Origin: Lewinellaceae bacterium
GTDB taxonomy: Bacteria > Bacteroidota > Bacteroidia > Chitinophagales > Saprospiraceae
NCBI GenBank assembly: GCA_020636355.1
Contig: JACJYB010000012.1
Location: forward strand, 62,001 to 126,000
Direction of reading: 5' to 3'
DNA length: 64,000 nt
This document shows, piece by piece, positions 36,614-45,536 of the stretch. Position 1 is the first letter of the stretch. Every line of letters begins with the position of its first letter. A program made the translations under genes and the position numbers. The notes under the pieces are model-generated. The model did no database searches, had not been told where the DNA came from, and worked only from the letters and a program-made list of their open reading frames with translations.

Positions 36614-37303
36614 TCATACCTCATACGCATGTACTTTGTCACAGATCAGCCTTAATGATGCTTCCAGGTTCCCGTCAGCCGTCCTAAATGCATCGGCATC
36701 AATGGTGAGGGGAGCACCCAGGACGACCAGTGGAGCTCCGTATTCCGGACAGCGGATAGCCTGTTCCAACGACAGTCCCCCTACCGCCTGGACCGGAATC
36801 CGCACCGCCTGAACAACCTCACGAAGCTGATCCAGCGGGCTGGGCATCCGCAATCCCCGGGCGGCAATGCCCCGGCGCTCATCGTAGCCGATATGATGCA
36901 CCACATAATCGCAACCCAGTTCTTCCAGCCATCGCGCAGCAGCGACCATATCGGGACAACCCAAATTGTCCCCCATCACCTTGACTCCATAATCCCGGCC
37001 GGATTGCACCACACATTTGATGGTTTCTTCATGGGCCCGGGCCATAACCACGACATGGGTGGCCCCGGCTTTTGCCATCATTTCGGCCTCCAGATAGCCG
37101 CCATCCATGGTCTTAAGATCCGCGACGATTGGGATTTCAGGAAAAGCTTCTCGCAGCTTCCGGACGCCGTGCAATCCTTCGGCCAGGATCAACGGGGTAC
37201 CTGCTTCCAGCCAATCGACCCCTGCCCGCAGAGCCATCGCAGCCGTTTCCACCGCCTCCTCTATATTCGTTAGATCAAGGGATATTTGGACGATTGGCTT
37301 CAT
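36614..37303 (-). CDS. HUMPS-family synthase/decarboxylase (hexulose-6-phosphate synthase or ketogulonate-6-P decarboxylase type)
   Basis: 229 residues from ATG 37303; a GTG at 37321 would add 6 residues. The OMP-decarboxylase superfamily barrel shows the HUMPS signature ADLKTMDGG with the catalytic Asp/Lys/Asp triad, VVHHIGYDER, and the phosphate-binding end VQAVGGLSLEQA. The Met in DLKTMD favours hexulose-6-phosphate synthase over ketogulonate-phosphate decarboxylase, but no SIS-type hexuloisomerase is adjacent, so the reaction stays open. Head of the minus-strand sugar block; divergent from the symporter. Confidence 0.8.
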   Translation of the reverse strand: MKPIVQISLDLTNIEEAVETAAMALRAGVDWLEAGTPLILAEGLHGVRKLREAFPEIPIVADLKTMDGGYLEAEMMAKAGATHVVVMARAHEETIKCVVQSGRDYGVKVMGDNLGCPDMVAAARWLEELGCDYVVHHIGYDERRGIAARGLRMPSPLDQLREVVQAVRIPVQAVGGLSLEQAIRCPEYGAPLVVLGAPLTIDADAFRTADGNLEASLRLICDKVHAYEV

Positions 37304-37418
37304 CACGCTTTGGTTTTTCACTCCATTAAATTAGATGTTTTAAGCGTTTTAGTCCCGCTTACCAGCACCAATATTTAAACGGTCCCTAATTTTGAACCCC
37401 GGCACTTGTCATAAAACA

Positions 37419-37487
37419 TTTGACCCCATTGATCACGATTTATTCCTTTAATCAGAATAAAAAATAACTTCTTCAACCAGGGTCAAA
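37419..37487. promoter_or_regulatory. Inverted repeat TTTGACCC/GGGTCAAA in the divergent intergenic region
   Basis: Arms at 37419-37426 and 37480-37487, centres 61 bp apart, between the HUMPS gene and the symporter. A related TTTTGAACCCC lies at 37390. Such paired sites could bind a regulator of both directions. A TAATTTTG -7-like box occurs at 37387-37394 on the plus strand but far from the symporter start. Confidence 0.35.
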
Positions 37488-37536
37488 ATTCGTTTCCTAA
37501 TTTACATCCTGACGCAACATAAGTTAAGGATTGCCT

Positions 37537-38982
37537 ATGCAACCAGGTCTGATCTTACTGATCATCATCGGCTATTTTTCCGTACTGATGCTTATCTCCC
37601 GCTGGACCTCGCAGCAAAGCGGTGATCAAACCTATTTTGACGGCGATAAAAAGTCACCCTGGTACCTCGTCGCATTTGGCATGATCGGCTCCGGTATTTC
37701 CGCCGTGTCGCTGGTATCCATTCCTGGCAATGTGGGCAACGATCACTTGTATTATTTTCAGTTTATCCTGGGGTCCATCCTGGGCTACCTCTTCATCGCA
37801 CTGGTGCTGGTGCCTACCTTTTACCATCACCGGGTCGTCTCGCTCTATTCCTACCTCGGAGATCGCTTTGGCACCGTTACCTACAAGACCGGGTCGTTGT
37901 TTTTTATCGTGTCGCAATCGTTTGGCGCCGCACTGCGCTTATTGCTATCTGTGAAGATCCTCCAGGACGCATTCCTCGATCCATTGGGTGTGCCTTATCC
38001 GGTAAGTATTGTCCTGATCCTATTTCTCATCTGGCTGTATACCCACCGATCCGGGGTAAAAACTATCGTATGGACCGACACGCTGCAGTCCCTATCGTTA
38101 CTTCTGGTGCTAATCCTCTCCATCAGGGTGATCATCCAGTCGCTGGGCTTTTCATTAAGCCAGCTGAGTGATGTGATCGCCGCATCGCCATTATTTGAAT
38201 GGTTCGACTTTTCACCCAGGGCTGGTTCCAATTTCTTCAAACAATTCATCTCCGGGTTCCTGATCACGGTAGCCCTGGTGGGCCTGGATCAGAGCATGAT
38301 GCAAAAGACACTGACCATCCGGGACCAGCATTCGGCCCGGAAAAATGTTCTGGCGTTCAGCTTCTTCATCGCCTTTGCCCAAACCTTGTTTCTGTTGCTG
38401 GGTATCCTGCTCTATCTGTTTGCAGAACAAAAAGGGATTACGCTTACCAGCCAGGATGGAAAATTTCTGGATACTGACAAATTGTATCCCTTCCTGACCA
38501 TGAATTATTTCGGAAAAATCGGTGTGGTCGCCTTCTTCATTGGAGTGATTGCTTCGACCTTTGCCAGCATCGATTCGTGCATAGCCGCATTGACCACCTC
38601 CATTTCGTACGATTTTTTTGGCTACGAGCAGCGCAGCCATGAGGAAAAAAAGCGCATCAAACGCGGGGTTTTGCTGGCAGTCAATGCCGTTATGTTCCTG
38701 ATCATCATGGCCTTTTGGAACAATCAGGGCGCGATCATCAATACCATTTTCAGCATTGCCGGATACACCTACGGACCGCTTCTGGGTTTATTTCTGGCCG
38801 GGCTGTTCACCCGCATCAAATTGCGCTCTCGATGGGTTCCTTTGGTTTGTTTCGCTGCCGCGGTGATCACCTATGCACTGAATATGGCCTCGGCACATTT
38901 TTTCCGATTTGATTTCGGGTTTATGAACATTGCTGTCAATGCGATGCTTACATTGCTGTTTCTACGATTGATCCGTAAATAA
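37537..38982 (+). CDS. Sodium:solute symporter (SSS family)
   Basis: 481 residues from ATG 37537; about 13 hydrophobic spans. SSS motifs: DQTYFDGDKKSPWYLVAFGMIGSGISAVS (first helices), SLYSYLGDRFG, TYKTGSLFFIVSQSFGAALRL, TIVWTDTLQ, ITVALVGLDQSMMQKTL, and SCIAALTTS (sodium site region). Inner-membrane uptake of a sugar, polyol or related solute driven by sodium. The divergent sugar-catabolic genes suggest a common substrate (inference). Confidence 0.9.
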   Translation: MQPGLILLIIIGYFSVLMLISRWTSQQSGDQTYFDGDKKSPWYLVAFGMIGSGISAVSLVSIPGNVGNDHLYYFQFILGSILGYLFIALVLVPTFYHHRVVSLYSYLGDRFGTVTYKTGSLFFIVSQSFGAALRLLLSVKILQDAFLDPLGVPYPVSIVLILFLIWLYTHRSGVKTIVWTDTLQSLSLLLVLILSIRVIIQSLGFSLSQLSDVIAASPLFEWFDFSPRAGSNFFKQFISGFLITVALVGLDQSMMQKTLTIRDQHSARKNVLAFSFFIAFAQTLFLLLGILLYLFAEQKGITLTSQDGKFLDTDKLYPFLTMNYFGKIGVVAFFIGVIASTFASIDSCIAALTTSISYDFFGYEQRSHEEKKRIKRGVLLAVNAVMFLIIMAFWNNQGAIINTIFSIAGYTYGPLLGLFLAGLFTRIKLRSRWVPLVCFAAAVITYALNMASAHFFRFDFGFMNIAVNAMLTLLFLRLIRK

Positions 38983-38988
38983 ATACGC

Positions 38989-39450
38989 ATGAGCGATCCG
39001 ATTGAACTGACTACCCGTCCGGAAGACTTCGATACCGCCGCCCGGTTGATGGTCACCTCTCCACCCTGGCAAACCATGGATTATACCCTGGAGGACTGCC
39101 GGGCTGGATTTAGCGGACCCGGCAAAGAAGTTTATGTGATCCGCTCCGAGGGCGAGATCATTGCATTTGCAATCGTGCAGACAATCGGCACGTTCCGGTT
39201 GTACATTCAGACTCTGTTCGTCCGCGACGAATACCGCAGCCTGGGATTGGGATCGTTATTACTGCAACACATCGAGAATACCGCCCCCAGTCGTGCGGTG
39301 AACTTGTTCATCTGTGTGTCCACCTTTAATGAGCGCGCGCAAAAACTATACGAAGAATTTGGCTTCGGGAAAGTGGGCGAACTGACGGATTTTGTCAAGG
39401 AAGGATTTACGGAGGTGCTGATGCGGAAAAGGTTGGGGTTTTTGATTTGA
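38989..39450 (+). CDS. GNAT family N-acetyltransferase
   Basis: 153 residues. The acetyl-CoA binding segment is LFVRDEYRSLGLGSLLLQHIE (R/Q-x-x-G-x-G/A variant), followed by NLFICVSTFNERAQKLYEEFGFGKVGEL, the usual end of the fold. It starts 6 nt after the symporter stop, so is probably cotranscribed with it. Substrate unknown. Confidence 0.88.
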   Translation: MSDPIELTTRPEDFDTAARLMVTSPPWQTMDYTLEDCRAGFSGPGKEVYVIRSEGEIIAFAIVQTIGTFRLYIQTLFVRDEYRSLGLGSLLLQHIENTAPSRAVNLFICVSTFNERAQKLYEEFGFGKVGELTDFVKEGFTEVLMRKRLGFLI

Positions 39451-39474
39451 TTTATCAATTTTAATTCTACTCCA

Positions 39475-39966
39475 ATGTACTTGCAATTTATTCTTTTATT
39501 ATTATCAATTTTGAATCCAAATTGGATATTAAAAAACGGCGAAAGGCTCAATTGCAATGTTAGATCTATTTCAATTGATACAATTCCAGTGATAAAGGAG
39601 ATCACTAATATCGATTCCTTATTGGCTGTACACGAGATATCCCGAGCAAATTTCAAAAACCTAAAAGACATCCATGCTTGGGATCTTAAAGACCGAATCA
39701 TCGATCCATTAGAGAAGGGAATAATAAATTTGAACGACCTCCATAAGATTCTTGAAAATACGGATTATGAATGTGTTCAAGAAATTCTTTCCTATTTTTA
39801 CCAATACAATTTACCCTTCATCCAAAATAAGCGTGACTTAGATGTTTTATCAAGCCATATTGATGAATTTATTGATCATGAATATGACGATTTTAATTAT
39901 GATTTTACATTAAATTATCCCAAAAATACCCTGGCATGGATTCCTACATTGAAAATGCTATCTTGA
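39475..39966 (+). CDS. Hypothetical exported protein, N-terminal part of a probably split gene
   Basis: 163 residues with signal-like MYLQFILLLLSILNPNW, then an acidic helical sequence (ITNIDSLLAVHEISRANFKNLKDIHAW; LNDLHKILENTDYECVQEIL). It overlaps the next gene by 31 nt in another frame. If the frame shifted near 39945, the joined product would read on as NTLAW-DSYIENAILNDDF with no break in style. Base composition (near 30 % GC by eye) is far below that of the neighbours. No family recognised. Confidence 0.6.
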   Translation: MYLQFILLLLSILNPNWILKNGERLNCNVRSISIDTIPVIKEITNIDSLLAVHEISRANFKNLKDIHAWDLKDRIIDPLEKGIINLNDLHKILENTDYECVQEILSYFYQYNLPFIQNKRDLDVLSSHIDEFIDHEYDDFNYDFTLNYPKNTLAWIPTLKMLS

Positions 39967-41291
39967 ATGATGATTTTAAAAGCGAGGATTTTGGTCCAGA
40001 AGATTTACTTCAAAGGTATGTATTATACAATAATCATAAAAAGTCATTGAACCTATTAAATATTGCTTTAGATAGGCATTCAGATCAGAATCCCTTTTCC
40101 GGATATGTCGATCACTTCCCTGACCTATTTGATTATCTTTATTATTTTGGAGAAGACAATGTTAAAGATGAAACACTAATACTACTTTTAAAATATTTAA
40201 AAAACTCATCATTGATCGAAGTACTTTTTCACGAAGAACTTATACAACAATTCAATATTGAATCACTAATGGACCTATTGAATTCAAAATTACGTGAAAT
40301 AGCATCCACTGAAGACCTTGTGCAAAAGGAAAAACTAATAAAAGATTTTCAACTAAACGCTTTAAACATCTATGCAAAATGCTATGGAAAAAAGGCTTTG
40401 CTTTATTTTAAGCATTTAATATTACATCCTGGAGATACTTTTATGCCGGACAATATTCCAACTTCAATAAATGAGTTCACTGACATGTATGTACTTTTCG
40501 CATTGACATATCTAGCAAATAATGCAGAATTGACATCTGCTGACAGAACCGAAATACTTAACGTTGCTAAATTGATCAAAATCACTGATGATAATATGGG
40601 ACTTCTTGATAATAAAATATCATTATACCAACGATTATTCCCGGATAATAATTTAAACCAATTTTTGACTGAATTTTCAATTCCAAATAATTCAAAAGAA
40701 GATACTTTAGTCACTACATACTGGCCACGTGAAAAAGAGCTCATTATTACCTACCATAAATCGCTAAATTTGGATGCTCTTTTTTCAGAGTTAAAAAAGT
40801 CAGGTATTGAATACAATCCGTTAACACCTTTACAGGAATTCGAAATCTGGAAATCGAACTCTCCTGGCTATTTCCCATACTTGCTGAACAACATCTTTGA
40901 AAAAACCGGAATTTCTATATCCAATGTTCCGGAGTTTGGTGGTTGGATTCCATACCTTCAAGTACTTCAAAAGTATTTGAATGTTTGCCAGGATGCACTC
41001 CATGGTTACATTCCGCTATATGACCACGAAGAAGTGGCTGAAGACACTATCCAATACAAACTTATGCTAACCAATGGTTCCAAAGCATACGCTGTTGATG
41101 CAAATAGATTAGGTGGCAGTTTTGACGTGGAATCAGTAGAATCACTAGTAAACTTCGTACTAAAGCAAGAAGGATCAATTAAACGGTTCAGTCGTCTAAA
41201 ATCATCAACTACAAGTATATATGCCGAACCGGACCGAATTGAGCATTTCCTGAATAAATATGGCATGGAAATAATTAAAAACAACAACTGA
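39936..41291 (+). CDS. Hypothetical helical-repeat protein, C-terminal part of a probably split gene
   Basis: 451 residues, helix-rich and acidic in the first 250 (LLLLKYLKNSSLIEVLFHEELIQQF; LSADRTEILNVAKLIK-like stretches), followed by a mixed domain (TYWPREKELIITYHKSLNLDALFSELKKSGIEYNPL ... AYAVDANRLGGSFDVESVESLVNFVL). No signal peptide of its own, consistent with its being the continuation of the upstream ORF. Low GC, signs of transfer. Function unknown. Confidence 0.65.
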   Translation: MDSYIENAILNDDFKSEDFGPEDLLQRYVLYNNHKKSLNLLNIALDRHSDQNPFSGYVDHFPDLFDYLYYFGEDNVKDETLILLLKYLKNSSLIEVLFHEELIQQFNIESLMDLLNSKLREIASTEDLVQKEKLIKDFQLNALNIYAKCYGKKALLYFKHLILHPGDTFMPDNIPTSINEFTDMYVLFALTYLANNAELTSADRTEILNVAKLIKITDDNMGLLDNKISLYQRLFPDNNLNQFLTEFSIPNNSKEDTLVTTYWPREKELIITYHKSLNLDALFSELKKSGIEYNPLTPLQEFEIWKSNSPGYFPYLLNNIFEKTGISISNVPEFGGWIPYLQVLQKYLNVCQDALHGYIPLYDHEEVAEDTIQYKLMLTNGSKAYAVDANRLGGSFDVESVESLVNFVLKQEGSIKRFSRLKSSTTSIYAEPDRIEHFLNKYGMEIIKNNN

Positions 41292-41335
41292 AGGATTAAA
41301 TTCCAATATGTTTACCAGCCATTCAACAATAGTTT

Positions 41336-42583
41336 ATGCGTAACAGATATTTATTTCTAGGCTATGTTTTCGTCATAATTAGGGTTTTTCCTTCCTGTGC
41401 CCAACCTCATACCAGTACCAACAACAACCCCCTCTCTTCCTCCATCGATTCCATCATGGCCCATTACATCGATGCCCGGCTCATCCCCGGAGGGGTCGTG
41501 CTGGTAAAGCACAAAGGGCAAGTGATTCATGAAAAAGGGTACGGGTTCACCCAGGTGAAAAACTTTGCCGATCAATGGATTGAAAATCCTCCGGTGGCGA
41601 CCACCACCACCATCTACGACCTGGCCTCACTGACCAAAGTAGTAGGGACGACCTCGGCCATAATGCTGCTTCACGACCAGGGCAAACTCTCCGTGGAAGA
41701 CCCGGTATACAAATACCTCCCCGCCTTCGATACCCCGGAAAAACGGTCCATTACGCTGCGTCATCTGCTCACCCATACCTCCGGCCTCATTGAATGGTAT
41801 CCCATGTACTACCGCAGTGACAACCGGGAGGACACCTACCGGCTCATTGAGTCGCTACCCTTAAAATTTCCGGTCGGCGCCGGCCGGCATTATTCCGATC
41901 TGGGTTTCTGGCTGCTGGGTGAGATTGCGGAAAAAGTATCTGGCGAACCGCTGGAAGATTTTGTCCGGAAGCACATCTTTAAGCCGCTCCACATGGATCA
42001 TACCGGCTTCCTTCCCGACACCTCCCAGGCCATTGCCGCCACGTCTCTGGGCAATCCGTATGAATACCGCATGGTTCGCGACAGCTCTATGGGTTTCATC
42101 GTTCCGGGACTGGATCCTGATTCGTGGAATGGATGGCGTCAATACGTCCTGACGGGGCAGGTCAATGACGGAAATGCCTGGTATGCCGGACGCGGCGTCT
42201 GCGGTGCGGCAGGCATCTTCTCCCGCGTGGAAGACATACAACTCCTCCTGGATATGCTGATGCACGATGGCATGGTAGACGGCAAACCATTTTTAAAACC
42301 ACAAACCATCCAGACCTTTTTCACCCCGGACCGCTTTCACAATGGATTGGGCTGGATGATGGACCCTACCAATTCGTTTATGAAAGGCGCTCCCGCCGGG
42401 AGTTTTGGCCATACCGGCTTCACCGGTACCAGCATCTGCGTCGTACCGGAACTGGATCTCGACATCATCATCCTCATCAACCGGCAAAATGTAGGACTCC
42501 AGCCGAATGGCTCGTATTTTAATCCGAATCCGATCCGCGAAGGCATCTTTAAAGCGGTGATAAAGGAATATGGAAAATTATGA
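41336..42583 (+). CDS. Serine hydrolase, class C beta-lactamase/esterase family, lipoprotein
   Basis: 415 residues. Lipoprotein signal ending VFPSC (Cys21). Beta-lactamase fold with Ser98-L-T-Lys101 (YDLASLTKVVGTTSAIM), Tyr motif RHYSDLGFWLLGEIAEKVSG, and HTGFTGTSICV in place of KTG. A strongly related architecture occurs at 10169-12028. Periplasmic or surface esterase/peptidase; substrate unknown. Confidence 0.87.
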   Translation: MRNRYLFLGYVFVIIRVFPSCAQPHTSTNNNPLSSSIDSIMAHYIDARLIPGGVVLVKHKGQVIHEKGYGFTQVKNFADQWIENPPVATTTTIYDLASLTKVVGTTSAIMLLHDQGKLSVEDPVYKYLPAFDTPEKRSITLRHLLTHTSGLIEWYPMYYRSDNREDTYRLIESLPLKFPVGAGRHYSDLGFWLLGEIAEKVSGEPLEDFVRKHIFKPLHMDHTGFLPDTSQAIAATSLGNPYEYRMVRDSSMGFIVPGLDPDSWNGWRQYVLTGQVNDGNAWYAGRGVCGAAGIFSRVEDIQLLLDMLMHDGMVDGKPFLKPQTIQTFFTPDRFHNGLGWMMDPTNSFMKGAPAGSFGHTGFTGTSICVVPELDLDIIILINRQNVGLQPNGSYFNPNPIREGIFKAVIKEYGKL

Positions 42584-42825
42584 TATTACACAAAGGAACG
42601 CTGAGAAGACCCTGAGGATCAAACAGTTACTATCATTTTAGATGTTGAATGCTGAATAGTCTGTGAAATCGTCGCCCAAATCTCCTGTGATCCTCCAGGT
42701 TCCCACGTTGTAATCTTTGTAACAGGCTTCATCAAATCCAGCCCAATCACACTTCATGGATTCGTGAGCCAAATCCTCCGCGAATCTCCGTCAACCTTCT
42801 GTGCTACTCTGTGTATCTAACTAAA
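42584..42825. repeat. Possible degenerate MITE-like repeat bounded by ACACAAAG-type arms
   Basis: The left end GATATTACACAAAGGAACG and the right end CTACTCTGTGTATC are imperfectly complementary (42582-42612 versus 42797-42825). This resembles the CACAAAG/CACAGAG-type intergenic repeats seen in Bacteroidota. The right arm reaches the stop of the next, convergent gene. No gene is present between. Confidence 0.3.
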
Positions 42826-44020
42826 TCTTTAATCGGATCTTCCACCGGTTTAATAATCCGGTGATGGCCACAATCAGCAACGCAAATAACAACGACTTGA
42901 CCAGCCCCACGGCGCCAGTCCTCACTGCTAATGGCAGGTGGATAGCCCAAATGCTCCAAACCGCATAATAAATGTAAGGTACCAGATAAGTAGTCAGGGT
43001 GCTGCGTCCGGCCGGTTTTATCCAGCGGTACCAGCCATCCCATTTCCGGATATCAACCAGGTAATAAATCAACGCATAGGCTGACAAAGTGATGGCTGTA
43101 CAATACCCGATCCAGGCCGGTGTTGCCCGGATTTTGGACAGCTCAAATGCCGGCCTGGTCAGCCAGCCATAAAGTAGCATGAGACTACTCATCACTATAA
43201 GGACCCCTATGAATTGACCATATGCTTCCTGTGCCAGTCGTTTGTACACACTCGAAGCGACAACACCTCCCAATACCAGAGCCACTCCCGTGCCGCGATC
43301 CGGCATCCAGACACCCAGATGTATGGGCTCCAGAAAGTCCAGGTAACCTGCAAAATTGGCAAGATGGAAAGCTAGAAAAAACACCCACGCAACTATCATT
43401 GCCACCAGGCGTCCGTTAAACAGCCAGTAAACCAACGCAGCATACAAATACGCCCAGCCAATCAGGCCCAGAATGCCCCACCAATAGGTTCTTAATCCAA
43501 TAACCTGCTCTGCATCACCACCCCGGTAAATAATGGCCAATCCGAGCAAAAGGGCAAGGCCTATACCCTGGGCCATCAGAATCTTTCGCTTTGCCCAGCC
43601 GGTGGGCCGGTAGTCGTTCCAGATCAGGAAAAAGGCAACCGTCAACAAAATCTGCCATACGTATTTGGGAATAATCATCGCATCGGCATACATATTTTCC
43701 AGGTTGACGTGGAAAAAACCCATCAGGATCAAGGCCAGACTGCGGAGCAGGATATGAGCCACCACTTCCCAGGATGATTGTGATTCCATCCGCTTATCCA
43801 GGGCAAAAGGAATACTAAGTCCCACGATAACTAAAAACGCCGGGAATATTACGTCGGAAAAGCCCATGCCATCCGCCTGTGCCGGCATGTGTTCCAGCCA
43901 GCCGGGGATGCCTTCCAGGGTCCAGAAATCATTAACCCAGATCATCAGGACCATGGTCACCGCGCGCAACACATCAATGGAGCGAATACGCAGGGTGTTG
44001 GTTTTGGGTTTGTCGTTCAT
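42821..44020 (-). CDS. DUF5009/heparan-alpha-glucosaminide N-acetyltransferase-like membrane protein
   Basis: 399 residues, about 10-11 membrane spans. N-terminal signature RIRSIDVLRAVTMVLMIWVND and FSDVIFPAFLVIVGLSIPFALDKR, as in NagX/HGSNAT-like acyltransferases, which move acyl groups across the inner membrane onto amino sugars. Start 4 nt after the upstream M20 gene's stop: cotranscribed. Substrate not determined. Confidence 0.82.
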   Translation of the reverse strand: MNDKPKTNTLRIRSIDVLRAVTMVLMIWVNDFWTLEGIPGWLEHMPAQADGMGFSDVIFPAFLVIVGLSIPFALDKRMESQSSWEVVAHILLRSLALILMGFFHVNLENMYADAMIIPKYVWQILLTVAFFLIWNDYRPTGWAKRKILMAQGIGLALLLGLAIIYRGGDAEQVIGLRTYWWGILGLIGWAYLYAALVYWLFNGRLVAMIVAWVFFLAFHLANFAGYLDFLEPIHLGVWMPDRGTGVALVLGGVVASSVYKRLAQEAYGQFIGVLIVMSSLMLLYGWLTRPAFELSKIRATPAWIGYCTAITLSAYALIYYLVDIRKWDGWYRWIKPAGRSTLTTYLVPYIYYAVWSIWAIHLPLAVRTGAVGLVKSLLFALLIVAITGLLNRWKIRLKI

Positions 44021-44024
44021 TTCG

Positions 44025-45536
44025 TTATTGTTTGATCGATTCGGTCAATACCCCGACACAGGAGGCGATGCCCTCCAGGAAATTGCCCAGGCGCAGGTTC
44101 TCATTCGGACTGTGGATGTTGTTATCCGGGTTCGGAATGCGGACGGAAACGGCTGGCAATCCCAGGGCAGTGATGAATGGCGAAATCGGCTGGGATCCTC
44201 CCGTGGTACGCATCAGCAAAGGTGCTTCACCCAAAGCACGGGTCAGCGCGCTGCTCAACCAGGTTCCGATCGGAGTATCAAAATCAGTACGATAAGCCGC
44301 ATAGCCCACTTCGTAATCAAATGCAGCCAGCTTGGGAAAGGTATTGCGCTCCTCGTCCGTCGGCTCTCCATCGACCAGGTGAAACCCCTGATCCAGGATA
44401 AATTGGCGAATGGATTGCATCAATCGCTCCCCATCTGTCTCGGGAACCAGCCGGACATCCATTTCGGCCAGGGCTACATCAGGAATGATGGTTCGGACCG
44501 CGTCACCGGTCCACGCTGCCCGCAGTCCCCGGACATTCAAGGTAGGGTATTGTAAGGCCTCCTGATAATTGTCGCCTACTTTCTCTGGTTCCGCAAATCC
44601 AAACTGATGGCTGAGTTCCTGGGCATTTTCCGGCACCTCGCGTAAAAGTTTTTTCTCCTCTGCCGTAAGATGGATCCCGTCATAATAACCGGGGATCAGC
44701 ACCCGGCCATCTTCATCTTTCATCGCCGCCAACAGCCGTGCCAGTCCAAATACCGGGTTCGGAGCAAAATTACCATACTGACCACTATGCAGCGGCACTT
44801 TAGGTCCAAAAACCGTTAAGGTTGCAGTGGCAATTCCGCGCGCTCCAAAAGTGAGCGTAGGCATATTCGATACATGGCGGGCGCCATCCATAACCACCAG
44901 CATATCGGCGGCAAAGAGTTCGCGGTGATCGGCAACCGCAACCGGCAATTTGGGAGAACTTAGCTCCTCCTGAAAGTCCATGATCACCTTGACATTAAAG
45001 GCAGGATGAACGCCATATTTTTTGAGGATATCTATAGCGGTTAACAAGCAGATAGCCGGGCCCTTGGAGTCCGATACCGAACGGGCATAAAGCTTCCAGT
45101 CGGGATTCCATGTTGTCCGGGCCAATGCATGGTCAAGGATCGCTCCGTTTCCATCCTTGAGTGCTGCCTGGTAAGGATCAGGCTGGTGCCAGGCGGTTGG
45201 ATCCACAGGCTGGCCGTCAATCTGGGTATAAAACAATACGGTGGGCAACCTGGAATCGATGGTCCATTCTGCCAGCACGAAAGGAACTCCTGATTCATAA
45301 ATGGTCTGAACCTGGAAACCACGCGATCGATACGTCTTTTCACACCAGTGCACATTGGCCACTATGGCCAGTGAATCGTGGCTGTCATTGGGAATCCGGA
45401 GAAAATGAACGAGCGTATCAAAAGCGACCGGAAATGCATCTTTACTGTATTGCATAATGGATGAAGCATTCCAGTTCTGAGCCTGGCCCTGCACCAGCAT
45501 CAGGGAAACGATAAAACACAAAAGGAATCTTGCCAC
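44025..45536 (-). CDS. M20 family peptidase-like exported protein with altered metal ligand
   Basis: 503 residues, GTG start at 45536 (MARFLLCFIVSLMLVQGQAQ, signal peptide). M20 motifs in order: the HxD motif reads Gln105-I-Asp107 (FYTQIDGQPVDP), bridging Asp156 (SVSDSKGPA), catalytic Glu190-Glu191 (FQEELSSP), PLHSGQYGNFAPNP in the dimerisation domain, and the final His in NNIHSPNENL. The first metal-ligand His is replaced by Gln. Likely periplasmic dipeptidase or deacylase, possibly with one metal or reduced activity. Operon with the DUF5009-type gene. Confidence 0.85.
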   Translation of the reverse strand: MARFLLCFIVSLMLVQGQAQNWNASSIMQYSKDAFPVAFDTLVHFLRIPNDSHDSLAIVANVHWCEKTYRSRGFQVQTIYESGVPFVLAEWTIDSRLPTVLFYTQIDGQPVDPTAWHQPDPYQAALKDGNGAILDHALARTTWNPDWKLYARSVSDSKGPAICLLTAIDILKKYGVHPAFNVKVIMDFQEELSSPKLPVAVADHRELFAADMLVVMDGARHVSNMPTLTFGARGIATATLTVFGPKVPLHSGQYGNFAPNPVFGLARLLAAMKDEDGRVLIPGYYDGIHLTAEEKKLLREVPENAQELSHQFGFAEPEKVGDNYQEALQYPTLNVRGLRAAWTGDAVRTIIPDVALAEMDVRLVPETDGERLMQSIRQFILDQGFHLVDGEPTDEERNTFPKLAAFDYEVGYAAYRTDFDTPIGTWLSSALTRALGEAPLLMRTTGGSQPISPFITALGLPAVSVRIPNPDNNIHSPNENLRLGNFLEGIASCVGVLTESIKQ

